Part shown: one piece after another, positions 8,671 through 16,814 of the stretch
Position numbering within the stretch: position 1 is the stretch's first letter
Layout of the letters: every line of letters begins with the position of its first letter
Source: Pontibacillus sp. HMF3514
GTDB lineage: Bacteria > Bacillota > Bacilli > Bacillales > BH030062
Reading direction: 5' to 3'
Assembly (NCBI RefSeq): GCF_009858175.1
Contig: NZ_CP047393.1
Coordinates: 3,162,001-3,226,000 of the forward strand
Length of the DNA stretch: 64,000 bases
The notes under the pieces: model-generated
Seen by the model: the letters and a program-made list of their open reading frames with translations, nothing else
Database searches by the model: none
Told to the model about the DNA's origin: nothing
Program-made: the position numbers and the translations under genes

Positions 8671-8905
8671 AAATAAAAACTCCCTCCTCAAGATCCGTCA
8701 TCTTGAGGACGAGAGTTATGAACTTCGCGGTACCACCTCAGTTTATTGGTATGTCACCACACCATCCTCATCAGGTACTACTTTTAAATTCAGCTAATAC
8801 TCTATCCCTATAACGGGAGAACCCGTCGTAATTCCACTACCAAATAAAGTGGCCGTTACGAAGCAACCCTTAACTAATAAACTTTACATCGCTCGAATTT
8901 TAAAA
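8671..8905 (-). promoter_or_regulatory. T-box riboswitch leader upstream of a GNAT gene
   Basis: Minus strand: the T-box core AGGTGGTACCGCGAAG (about 8737-8722) is followed by a terminator stem CCTCAAGAT/ATCTTGAGG, extended by AACTC/GAGTT, and T-rich sequence (8718-8672). Upstream are smaller hairpins (for example CCACTT...AGTGG, ACGGG..CCCGT). I could not place stem I or the specifier codon with confidence, so amino-acid specificity is open. The region before it (8906-8938) is short and AT-rich. Confidence 0.8.
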
Positions 8906-8938
8906 TTTCATTTATCATACTGAGATTCTTTTCAATTG

Positions 8939-9427
8939 TCAAACTTTTCTTGTATGTATAATTCTCTCAAACATAACCATGTCTATTGCTCTTATATCAT
9001 TTTCCCAAATGGGCTCAGGGTACTTCAGAAAGAAATCTTTCTTAATCTCTGCTATTCGAAACCCAGCTTTTTGATAAAATGCTAAGTTCGCAATACTAGA
9101 GTTCGCAGTCCCAACGATCATTTTATATACCCCTTGATCACGATAAAGCGAACAAGCCTCTTCTATTACGGACTTTCCCAATCCTTGCCCTCGATAGATG
9201 TGGTCGATTGCAATGTTTTTAAGCTCAACTATTTGGTCAGAGTGAAAGGTAAAAATAGCAACTCCTACAAGCACCTCACCAGTATATATAGCAAACATAT
9301 CCCCTTCATTTATGTACTCTGATACGACTATTTCTGATTCATCCGCAAGAAGTAAATAATTCATAAAATTGCGGCGATGGTCCCCTTGTATGAATGTTAA
9401 TTGAACCTGTTTGTTTACTTGTTTCAT
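8939..9427 (-). CDS. GNAT-family N-acetyltransferase, 162 aa
   Basis: A single GNAT domain with the CoA-binding loop IDHIYRGQGLGKSVIEEA and the downstream NSSIANLAFYQKAGFRIAEI. The start is put at ATG 9427 (MKQVNKQ...) because GGAGGTG lies 6 bases before it; an ATG at 9442 overlaps that ribosome-binding site. It precedes the T-box-controlled GNAT gene on the same strand. The T-box leader between them begins close to its stop. Substrate unknown. Confidence 0.85.
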   Translation of the reverse strand: MKQVNKQVQLTFIQGDHRRNFMNYLLLADESEIVVSEYINEGDMFAIYTGEVLVGVAIFTFHSDQIVELKNIAIDHIYRGQGLGKSVIEEACSLYRDQGVYKMIVGTANSSIANLAFYQKAGFRIAEIKKDFFLKYPEPIWENDIRAIDMVMFERIIHTRKV

Positions 9428-9655
9428 ATTTTTCACCTCCATCTTATCTCTTTATCTACTAACATATAATGACACCTCGTCAATGTTACGTATCAATTTT
9501 GTACAGTTTGTGTTGTATATTTAAGAAAATCAATGAATTAAGACGAAAATACGTGATTTTAAAATCTTATTAACGACTCACGCATACTCATTCGAACTCA
9601 CAGCTATCTATGATATTTAACAATAAGAATAATCAATCTGTATAATTCTATTTGT

Positions 9656-9692
9656 AATAACAAGTTAAACAAAAATAATAACAAGTTAAACA
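9656..9692 (+). promoter_or_regulatory. Direct-repeat operator before the BCCT gene
   Basis: Two identical 16-mers AATAACAAGTTAAACA (9656-9671 and 9677-9692), 21 bases apart, end just before the ribosome-binding site. The core AAGTTAAA recurs twice before the M24 gene (12112 and 12152). This makes the adjacent GntR-type regulator the likely binder (inference). Confidence 0.55.
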
Positions 9693-9706
9693 TAAGGAGA
9701 GATACA

Positions 9707-11277
9707 GTGAACAAGAAACTGATTGATTGGACTACATTTATAGGCTCATTAGTACTGTTAATAACAGTTACATTGCCTTTAGTATTATTCCCGAAAGGCG
9801 GTAAAGAATTTGTCCTATCTTTAAAAGATATTATGACAAGTAACCTCAGTGTTGTCTTTTTAGCTTTTGGATTAGGAACTTTTATCTTTTTACTTTACTT
9901 AGCATACAGTCGGTTTGGAGAAATTCAATTAGGTAAAGATGAAAAGCCAGAGTTTTCGACTCTATCATGGGCAGCCATGCTTTTCTGCGCAGGAATTGGA
10001 GCAAGTATTTTATATTGGGCTGCAATTGAATGGGTTTATTATTACACAGCACCACCATTAGGAATCGAACCTGAGTCATCAAAAGCTATGGAGTGGGCAT
10101 CTGCATATGGAATTTTCCACTGGGGCCTAATCCCATGGGGTATCTTTACTCTCCCAGCTGTACCAATAGCTTACTTCTATTATGTACGAAAGAAACCGAT
10201 TTTGAAAATTAGTGAAGCATGCCGCCCGATTCTTGGCGATAAAACAGATGGTCCAATAGGTAAACTTGTAGACATTCTGTTCTTATTTGGTTTATTAGGT
10301 GGAGCTGGTACAACACTTGGCCTAGCAATGCCTCTAATCGGTTCAGGTATTAATGACCTCACAGGTATCGAGTCAAGCAAAATGATGAAAGCGGGTATCC
10401 TTATCATTTGTACAGTTATTTTCGGCTTCAGTGCCTTTAGCGGTTTGAAAAAAGGAATCCGTGTATTGAGCGATATGAACTTATGGTTATCCGTATTTTT
10501 ACTAGGTTTCATCTTTGTAGCAGGACCAACCCTGTTTATGGCAGAATCTACGTTTAACGCACTAGGTATTGTAGGCTCTAACTTTTTGCGTATGAGTACT
10601 TGGACAGAGCCATTCAATAATTTAGGATCTTTTGAGCGAACAGGATTTCCAGAGAGTTGGACTGTGTTCTTCTGGGCATGGTGGTTAGTATTCGCTCCTT
10701 TTGTCGGCCTTTTCGTAGCAAGAATCTCTAGAGGACGTACAGTTCGTCAGTTGATCGTGGGTACTTTATTGTACGGAACATTAGGAAGCATAATCTTCTT
10801 CGGCATTCTTGGGAACTATGCCATTTTTCTTGAAATGAGCGGTCAATATGGTGTGGTTGAAGCCGTCCAAAACCTTGGACCTCCAGCTGCAGTTATGGGC
10901 ATACTAAATACTCTTCCGTTGGGCAAACTACTAGTAGGTGTATTGTCGTACTAGCTGTAATCTTTACAGCAACTACATTTGATTCAGGCTCCTATATAAT
11001 TGCTTCAGTAGTACAAAAAGAGGTTAAAGGTGAACCGCTTCGTTGGAATCGTTTGTTCTGGGCGTTTGCATTATCCATCCTACCAATTGTCCTCATGTAC
11101 ATTGGTGGCCTCTCAACCCTACAAACAGCCAGTATCGTGGGCGGTGTACCATTACTCATCATTATGCCAATGCTTGGGATCTCCTTTGTTAAAGCAGCCT
11201 CTTACGATTTCGGTTTTAATAAAAAGAAATATAAGCAACCAGAAGTAGATGAGTATGAGGAAACAAAAATAAGCTAA
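9707..11277 (+). pseudogene. BCCT-family betaine/choline/carnitine-type transporter, broken by a one-base frameshift
   Basis: Sodium- or proton-coupled carrier for trimethylammonium or dimethylsulfonium compounds, about 523 aa if read through. The first frame (9707-10954) holds most of the transporter, including AYGIFHWGLIPWGIFTLPA and the family signature FFWAWWLVFAPFVGLFVARI. Near 10946-10948 one base appears missing (TTG TC GTA CTA); the -1 frame then continues as VLAVIFTATTFDSGSYIIAS and on to the last two membrane helices, ending at 11277. Start is GTG with AAGGAGAG. Everything else is intact, so a recent mutation or a sequencing error are equally possible. It neighbours a GntR regulator and a DddP-like protein, suggesting uptake of the substrate for that enzyme. 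Confidence 0.85.
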
Positions 11278-11375
11278 ACCTCTACTAAAGCTTACCTCTT
11301 TTATTGGTAAGCTTCCTATACCTCCTTTAGAATGAAAGATAGTATGAAAAGAGACGTTAGTAAAGGAGTCATAAT

Positions 11376-12086
11376 ATGTCGAACAAGCAAAGAAAGTTAC
11401 CCTTATATGTTCAGATAAAAAATAAAATGGTGAACAATATAAAAAACGGAACATGGAAACCAGGAGAAGCTGTCCCTTCAGAGAATCAACTTATTGAACA
11501 ATATAATGTTAGTCGGACGACCATTCGCCAATCAATCCGTGAATTAGTTCAAGATGGCGTTTTAGAAACGCGCCGTGGTGCTCCCACTCGGGTACGAGAA
11601 GTGCCTCAAGAGGATATCGGGAATCCTGGGATCGTTCACCATGAAATCGGAGATGATATGTCAGTAAAATTGTTGCGCTCTGGAAGAAACATGGACCGCT
11701 ACTACGCAAAAGGACAACTAATGCTTAGCGAAATGGATGAAGTCTATTTCTTAGAACGATTACGAATTGCGGACGGCAAACCTATTGCCTACCAACAGTT
11801 ATTCGTCCCGGTGTCCATTGGAGAAAAGATCAAAGAAGACGCAACTGAAATGTTTGATATATTTCCATCATTAGGTCGCCATGATGTTCATTATAAAAAT
11901 ATAAAAGAAACCGTGTCCGCTTCTAATGCAACCCAATATGAAGCTGATTTACTCGGATTAATCCCTGGGGAAGCTTTAGTGGATATTGAACGAACCACAA
12001 TTGGTATTGATACGATGCCGATCGAGTATAGCCGAACAAAGTATGTAACCAGCGCATTCAACTACAAGGTAGAGATTGGAAGATAA
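11376..12086 (+). CDS. GntR-family (HutC/UTRA) transcriptional regulator
   Basis: N-terminal winged helix (residues 5-70: PLYVQIKNKMVNNIKNGTWKPG, then SRTTIRQSIRELVQDGVLETRRG) and a C-terminal UTRA effector domain (about 90-233, with YFLERLRIADGKPIAYQQLFVP and LVDIERTTIGIDTMPIEYSRT). It lies between the BCCT transporter and the M24 gene on the same strand. Both neighbours have AAGTTAAA repeats in front, so it is probably their local repressor, released by the transported compound or a breakdown product (inference). Confidence 0.9.
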   Translation: MSNKQRKLPLYVQIKNKMVNNIKNGTWKPGEAVPSENQLIEQYNVSRTTIRQSIRELVQDGVLETRRGAPTRVREVPQEDIGNPGIVHHEIGDDMSVKLLRSGRNMDRYYAKGQLMLSEMDEVYFLERLRIADGKPIAYQQLFVPVSIGEKIKEDATEMFDIFPSLGRHDVHYKNIKETVSASNATQYEADLLGLIPGEALVDIERTTIGIDTMPIEYSRTKYVTSAFNYKVEIGR

Positions 12087-12108
12087 TTTTCTTCACATTG
12101 CATATTGC

Positions 12109-12160
12109 AATAAGTTAAAACATGTTATAACATGTTCGGTAGATTAAAAACAAGTTAAAA
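12109..12160 (+). promoter_or_regulatory. Operator-like repeats before the M24/DddP-like gene
   Basis: AATAAGTTAAAA (12109-12120) and ACAAGTTAAAA (12150-12160) flank a tandem palindrome AACATGTTATAACATGTT (12119-12136). The AAGTTAAA core is shared with the BCCT promoter. Confidence 0.5.
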
Positions 12161-12192
12161 TAGATACAGTCAATCAAATAGGGGGAAAAAGA

Positions 12193-13407
12193 GTGAGTAA
12201 ATTAACAAGTATTCGTCATGATAAAACACAAATTGATCTTGTCCGTATGCGCCAATATCGTTTAGGAAGAGTACGAGAACAGCTTAAAGCTCAAGGGTAT
12301 GGAGGTATTGTTATTTTCGATCCAGTAAACTTGCGCTATGCTACTGGAAGCCGAAACATGCAAGTATTCATGCTTCGTAACCCAGCTCGGTACGTGTTTA
12401 TTCCTACAGAGGGACCTATAACATTATTCGATTTCCCTAACTGCGAGCACCTTTCTGAGGGGATTGAGACGATTGATGAAGTTCGCCCTGCAACTACATT
12501 ATCTTACGTTGCTTCTGGCGAAAACCTTTATGATAATGCTAAAGCCTGGGCTAAAGAAATTGCAGACTTGTTTAAGCAGCACGCAGGTGATAATAATAAA
12601 TTAGCAATTGATTACGTACCATCTGTAGGGGCAATTGAACTTGCGAAATTAGGTATCGATGTTGTAGACGGACAAGAACCTATTGAGCATGCACGCAGTA
12701 TTAAAAATGATCAAGAAATTGAAGCGATGAAAATCTCCGTTCGTACTGCTGAAGAAGGTATGATTCGTATGCAGCAAGCACTTAAACCAGGCATCACTGA
12801 AAATGAACTTTGGTCTCAACTTCACCAAACAAACATTGCTCAAGGCGGAGATTATGTAGAAACAAGATTGCTTAGCTCCGGAAATCGTACAAACCCATGG
12901 TTCCAAGAATGTAGTGATAAAGTCATTAACGAAGGGGAGCTTGTAGCCTTTGATACAGACATGAATGGTCCATTCGGTTTCTTCACTGACATCAGCCGTA
13001 CATTCTATTGTGGTGATAGTGAACCATCAGATGAACAAAAACGTTTATATCAAACAGCATATGAACAAATTCAATACAACATCGATTTGCTTAAACCAGG
13101 CATGACATTCCGTGAATATGCTGAAAAGAGTTGGCAAATCCCAGATGAGTTCTTCCCGAACCGTTACTTTACAGTGGCACACGGTACAGGCCTAAGCGGT
13201 GAGTATCCTTATATTGTGTATCCACAAGACTTTGAAGAAAAAGGGTATGACGGCGTAATCCAGCCAAACATGGTGTTATCTGTAGAAAGTTACATTGGTT
13301 CTCCAGGCGGAAAAGAAGGCGTTAAGCTTGAAGAGCAACTTCTAGTTACTGAAGACGGCGTTGAGAACTTCTCTGACTTTCCATTTGAACAAAAGCTAAT
13401 GAAATAA
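12193..13407 (+). CDS. DddP-like M24-fold metalloenzyme (candidate DMSP lyase relative)
   Basis: 404 aa, creatinase/M24 'pita-bread' fold. Distinctive segments LRYATGSRNMQVF, GGDYVETRLLSSG and RTNPWFQEC match DddP, the iron-dependent DMSP lyase of roseobacters, far better than Xaa-Pro peptidases, as I recall those sequences. Metal ligands D254, D256, D266, H330, E365 and E380 fall at exactly the DddP spacings (295/297/307/371/406/421), with no gap needed. Y325 matches DddP Tyr366. The position of DddP Asp377, described as the catalytic residue, is G336 here. The substrate may therefore be DMSP, or another onium, betaine or ectoine-like compound. Genomic context (BCCT carrier and GntR regulator) supports osmolyte catabolism. 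GTG start after GGGGG. Confidence 0.8.
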   Translation: MSKLTSIRHDKTQIDLVRMRQYRLGRVREQLKAQGYGGIVIFDPVNLRYATGSRNMQVFMLRNPARYVFIPTEGPITLFDFPNCEHLSEGIETIDEVRPATTLSYVASGENLYDNAKAWAKEIADLFKQHAGDNNKLAIDYVPSVGAIELAKLGIDVVDGQEPIEHARSIKNDQEIEAMKISVRTAEEGMIRMQQALKPGITENELWSQLHQTNIAQGGDYVETRLLSSGNRTNPWFQECSDKVINEGELVAFDTDMNGPFGFFTDISRTFYCGDSEPSDEQKRLYQTAYEQIQYNIDLLKPGMTFREYAEKSWQIPDEFFPNRYFTVAHGTGLSGEYPYIVYPQDFEEKGYDGVIQPNMVLSVESYIGSPGGKEGVKLEEQLLVTEDGVENFSDFPFEQKLMK

Positions 13408-13412
13408 TAATG

Positions 13413-13449
13413 AAGCTCAAATCTCTACACTGAGATTTGAGCTTTTTTA
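13413..13449. terminator. Terminator after the DddP-like gene
   Basis: A 13-bp perfect stem AAGCTCAAATCTC/GAGATTTGAGCTT with a 6-base loop and a T-run. Confidence 0.85.
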
Positions 13450-13471
13450 TGAAGTAAAAACCTATTAAGGA

Positions 13472-14335
13472 CTAGGGATTAGAAACGGCTAATTGAATTT
13501 TGTTACCGGAAGGGTCTGTTGTATAAATATTTACGCCCTCCTGAATTATTTCATATCCTAAGTTCTCTACTTGTTGAGCTACTTGCTTCCTAACATCCTC
13601 ACTAGGATAGACAAGTGTGAAAAACTTCATGCCAACACTAGTTTCTAAGGGAGCAGGGACCCCTACTCCAGCCCATGTATTTAAACCTATATGATGATGA
13701 TAATTCCCAGTAGACATAAAGAGTGCCTGATTACCATAACGGTTCACAATTTGAAACCCTAATCCTTTCCCATAAAATTCTTCAGATTTAGGTAAATCTG
13801 ATACATGTAAATGAATATGTCCCATAACGGTATCAGATGGTAACCCCGTCCATTCTCCATCTCCTACCTCAGCGAGAAGGTTTTCAAAGTTCAACGGATC
13901 TACAGCCATGTTCACTTCGCCGTTATTCCATTCCCATTCACCTGAATCTCTATCTGAATAGATCTCAATTCCATTTCCATCAGGATCATTTAAATAAAGA
14001 GCTTCACTAACAAGATGATCAGATGCCCCAATTTGAACATGATGTTGATGTAAATGCTTTAGGGCCTTTGCCAGTTCCAAACGATTCGGTAACAATATAG
14101 CAAAATGAAATAAGCCTGAAGTTCGATTTTCTTTTGGTTTTACATTCTCTGGCTGTGTAATGGATAACAAAGTTGTTGTTCCATCAGCTGTAAAAACAAC
14201 CTTCTGATTATTCTCTTTTAATTTTTTAAAACCTATTACATTTTCATAGAAGTTGATCGATTTCTCTAAGTCTTGAACTTTTAATTCAACATGGCCTACG
14301 AACGTAGTAGGAGCACAAAAAAATTGCTTTTCCAT
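13472..14335 (-). CDS. Two-domain VOC protein, catechol-2,3-dioxygenase-like (CatE/YfiE type)
   Basis: 287 aa, two vicinal-oxygen-chelate modules (about 10-125 and 165-280). Domain 1 has VGHVELKVQDLEKSINFYENVIGF and DPDGNGIEIYSDR. Domain 2 has MGHIHLHVSDLPKSEEFYGKGLGF, YHHHIGLNTW, and a degenerate end DPSGNKIQLAV. Ligand candidates His and Glu are in place as in Bacillus CatE, an Fe(II) ring-cleaving enzyme. No aromatic pathway is nearby, so activity on catechols is a family inference. The 14362-14775 VOC gene lies just upstream, 26 bases away, probably in the same transcript. Confidence 0.85.
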   Translation of the reverse strand: MEKQFFCAPTTFVGHVELKVQDLEKSINFYENVIGFKKLKENNQKVVFTADGTTTLLSITQPENVKPKENRTSGLFHFAILLPNRLELAKALKHLHQHHVQIGASDHLVSEALYLNDPDGNGIEIYSDRDSGEWEWNNGEVNMAVDPLNFENLLAEVGDGEWTGLPSDTVMGHIHLHVSDLPKSEEFYGKGLGFQIVNRYGNQALFMSTGNYHHHIGLNTWAGVGVPAPLETSVGMKFFTLVYPSEDVRKQVAQQVENLGYEIIQEGVNIYTTDPSGNKIQLAVSNP

Positions 14336-14361
14336 GAAAAGCCCCCTTTATTTTCCTTCAA

Positions 14362-14775
14362 TTATACACCATGCAATTTTTTAAAGGTTGGGCTTAGCTC
14401 ACTCCACACGTCAAAAGCATTACCATCCAAGTCATAAAAAACGAAATTATTACCTGGATGACCTCGATCCTCAACCTCTCCTACACTTACTTCTTTTGTT
14501 ATCAGCTCTTCTCGTAATTGCGTTAATTCATCATATCCATCCACTTCAAATGTCATTGCAAAATGCTCATTACCATTTATATCTGTAAAATTAGAAGTCT
14601 GACCTCCTTGAGCTTTAACAAGAAACACACTCTGGTTAGCCAAATCAAGAATCGCTTTTTCCTCATTTCGGAAGTTTTCAATAGCGCCGAGCTTTTGCTG
14701 ATACCAATTTGATGAATGTTCTGGATTAACTACAGGGATGTATGTAGTTCCTACTCTTTTTATGAATGAACTCAT
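14362..14775 (-). CDS. Single-domain VOC (glyoxalase-like) protein, 137 aa
   Basis: One glyoxalase/bleomycin-resistance-type module: TTYIPVVNPEHSSNWYQQKLGAI at the start and DLDGNAFDVWSEL at the end, with HFAMTFEVDG in the middle. Metal ligands are not all conserved in an obvious way. It could be a binding/resistance protein or an isomerase; no substrate can be named. GGAGGAAAAC precedes the start. Confidence 0.78.
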   Translation of the reverse strand: MSSFIKRVGTTYIPVVNPEHSSNWYQQKLGAIENFRNEEKAILDLANQSVFLVKAQGGQTSNFTDINGNEHFAMTFEVDGYDELTQLREELITKEVSVGEVEDRGHPGNNFVFYDLDGNAFDVWSELSPTFKKLHGV

Positions 14776-15023
14776 CGTTTTCCTCCTCCGATTAAAATTA
14801 AATAATTAACCTACTTCTACAAAAGAGAAATCCTCTCGAAAATCACCTCACAACTATTTCCACACTGGATATAAATATCCCCCCTAATATTCCCTTTTTA
14901 CCAGCCAATGTTCTCAAGTGAAACATAGGAAAAACTGATGTTGGCAGCATCGAAGACACTTTTACGTATATTCTTATCAGCAACTTCTCATACTAAAAAA
15001 AAAGCAATTAAGGAGAGATGAAC

Positions 15024-15200
15024 ATGTCCAAACGCACCAAGAAAAATGATGCCCAACAAAAAAATAAAGATGGTTTTGATTCCAGTAAACAGGATTCAGA
15101 ATTTGCAGGTGAAATCGGAAGTACTGCAGCAAATCAAGCTCATAAAGAAAAAGCGAAAAGAGCTAGAAAATCAAACAGTAGTAACAGGCCGTTAGATTAA
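15024..15200 (+). CDS. Small basic hydrophilic protein, 58 aa, spore-protein-like composition
   Basis: Start at ATG 15024 (MSKRTKKND...), 7 bases after AAGGAGAG; an ATG at 15018 overlaps the ribosome-binding site. DAQQKNK and DSEFAGEIG vaguely recall gamma-type small acid-soluble spore proteins (AQQVRKQN, GTEFASET), but the likeness is too short to name it. It has its own terminator at 15206-15243. Function not known. Confidence 0.6.
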   Translation: MSKRTKKNDAQQKNKDGFDSSKQDSEFAGEIGSTAANQAHKEKAKRARKSNSSNRPLD

Positions 15201-15205
15201 TCTAT

Positions 15206-15244
15206 AAAGAAAAGACTTCTCAAAATTTGACAAGTCTTTTCTTT
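15206..15244 (+). terminator. Terminator after the 58-aa gene
   Basis: AAAGAAAAGACTT/AAGTCTTTTCTTT, a 13-bp stem with a 13-base loop. Confidence 0.7.
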
Positions 15245-15266
15245 AAACCATTTTTTATATCACTTT

Positions 15267-15761
15267 CTAATACGCGCCTGCTGAATAAGTTAATTCATAA
15301 CTATGAGTATAGATTTCAAAAATTATACCGAAAGGATCCTCTACATAAACCATCTTAAATGGCTTTTCCCCAGGATAATACTCTCTGATAGGCATCCGTT
15401 GTTTCCCACCATGTTCCTTTATTTTTTCCACAATTCCTTCAATATCGGGATCTTGAACACAGAAGTGAAATAATCCAGTTTTCCAGTAGTCAAAATTATT
15501 TTCTGGTTGTTCATTTTCAGGGAATTCAAATAGTTCCACACCAATACGATCGCCGGTTGATAAGTGGGCAATTCTGAATTTGTCCCAATTGTCCCCAAAT
15601 ACATCTCTACACATTTGTCCAATGGGAGTATCATCATTTTCTACTTCGGATGGTTCCATGATGACATACCAACCAAATACTTCTTTATAGAAATTAATAG
15701 CCTCTTCTAAGTTCGGGACAGATAGACCTATATGAGAAAAAGCTCTAGGATATGTTAGCAT
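15267..15761 (-). CDS. VOC-family protein (lactoylglutathione-lyase-like), 164 aa
   Basis: A glyoxalase fold: FSHIGLSVPNLEEAINFYKEVFGW at residues 8-31, GVELFEFPE, a central LFHFCVQDPDIEG, and VEDPFGIIFEIYTHSYEL near the end. The His, Glu, His and Glu pattern fits a metal-dependent VOC enzyme. It is divergent from an HxlR-type regulator, a common arrangement in which the regulator responds to a reactive compound and controls the detoxifying enzyme. The substrate itself is unknown. Confidence 0.85.
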   Translation of the reverse strand: MLTYPRAFSHIGLSVPNLEEAINFYKEVFGWYVIMEPSEVENDDTPIGQMCRDVFGDNWDKFRIAHLSTGDRIGVELFEFPENEQPENNFDYWKTGLFHFCVQDPDIEGIVEKIKEHGGKQRMPIREYYPGEKPFKMVYVEDPFGIIFEIYTHSYELTYSAGAY

Positions 15762-15884
15762 ATTCTTTACTCCTCCTTTTTGTTTTCAGCTTACATCAGC
15801 AAATTATACTTAGAGAATTTCTTCATGTAAGTATGCACTTTTTTGTAAGAAACTAACCTTAAGGTAAGAAAGGACTGTTTTAAT

Positions 15885-16220
15885 ATGGATACCCCAATAG
15901 ATAAAGAAGGAAAACTTAATTGTTCGATTGAATATACATTAAAAAAAATAGGAGGTAAGTGGAAAACCGTTATATTATGGCATTTAGGCGTGGATGGAAC
16001 TTTACGATATAATGAGTTAAGGAAACTACTTCCTGGTGTCACTCATAAAGTATTGAGTCAGCAATTAAAAGAATTAGAAGTGGATGGATTCATAGATCGT
16101 GTTCCATATAATACGATTCCTCCTAAAGTAGAATACTCTATGACAGATAAGGGAAAATCAGTGATGCCTATACTTGAACAAATGCATATTTGGGGAACTA
16201 AGTACGGTGAAGATCTGTAG
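15885..16220 (+). CDS. HxlR-family transcriptional regulator
   Basis: 111 aa, a single winged-helix domain with the family signature CSIEYTLKKIGGKWKTVILWHL (Cys14), followed by LRYNELRKLLPGVTHKVLSQQLKELE and VPPKVEY-like wing residues. Cys14, at the usual N-terminal position, is a candidate redox or electrophile sensor, as in the YodB and HypR relatives. It is divergent from the VOC gene at 15267-15761; the 120-bp gap would hold the operator (TTAC...GTAAG elements at about 15826-15862). Confidence 0.9.
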   Translation: MDTPIDKEGKLNCSIEYTLKKIGGKWKTVILWHLGVDGTLRYNELRKLLPGVTHKVLSQQLKELEVDGFIDRVPYNTIPPKVEYSMTDKGKSVMPILEQMHIWGTKYGEDL

Positions 16221-16271
16221 ATAAGTGTTTATTAACGCTATTTCTTCAACAACTTTAAAATGATTTAGAAA

Positions 16272-16308
16272 AAACTCCTCGAGAAGCTACAAATTCTCAA
16301 GGAGTTTA
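16272..16308. terminator. Bidirectional terminator
   Basis: Stem AACTCCT.GAGAA/TTCTC.AGGAGTT with an 8-base loop between the hxlR-type gene and the convergent glutaredoxin-like gene. Confidence 0.7.
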
Positions 16309-16331
16309 ATTGATTTAATTTAAGATGCTTA

Positions 16332-16613
16332 TTAATTTTTATTCAAAATGCCTTTAATTTCATCTTTATTTTCTTCAAACCCAATGAAATGATTCACCAG
16401 TTTTTTCTTACCAAATAACCCTTTTTTATAAAAGGCAAACAGCGGTACAATTCTCGTACCAGATATACTCTTTAACTCTTCCTCGATTTTCGGATCTTGA
16501 CTAACATCTTTATGTTGATAATCAATACCCACCGAGTTGAGATATGTTTTTGCTTGTTGGCAGTCTGAACAAGTAGGTCTTGTAAAAAGTTTAAGTTCTA
16601 ATTGATCTTTCAA
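16332..16613 (-). CDS. Glutaredoxin-like thiol-disulfide protein, 93 aa
   Basis: Thioredoxin fold: ELKLFTRPTCSDCQQAKTYL (CxxC active site CSDC), then a cis-Pro segment GTRIVPLFAFYKKG. Start is uncertain. TTG at 16613, with AAAGGTGGG about 6 bases upstream, gives a normal-length glutaredoxin; the open frame extends to 16748, but that upstream stretch has no good ribosome-binding site and no similarity to the family. The role may be reduction of protein disulfides or metal trafficking; the divergent copper oxidase is a hint only. Confidence 0.7.
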   Translation of the reverse strand: MKDQLELKLFTRPTCSDCQQAKTYLNSVGIDYQHKDVSQDPKIEEELKSISGTRIVPLFAFYKKGLFGKKKLVNHFIGFEENKDEIKGILNKN

Positions 16614-16814
16614 CCACGATCCCACCTTTCTCACTTCATATGATTTCAATAGTTCATTTCCCCTTATTTTTTTAAGTGTTAAACACTCTATTAACTTACA
16701 TTTAAAATACATAATGATATCAGGATGATGTAACGAAATGTTCACCAATTATCAGCAGTTTCTGCACAATTATATGTTTTAATATACCTCATAACGTATA
16801 TTGAGGTGATGCAC

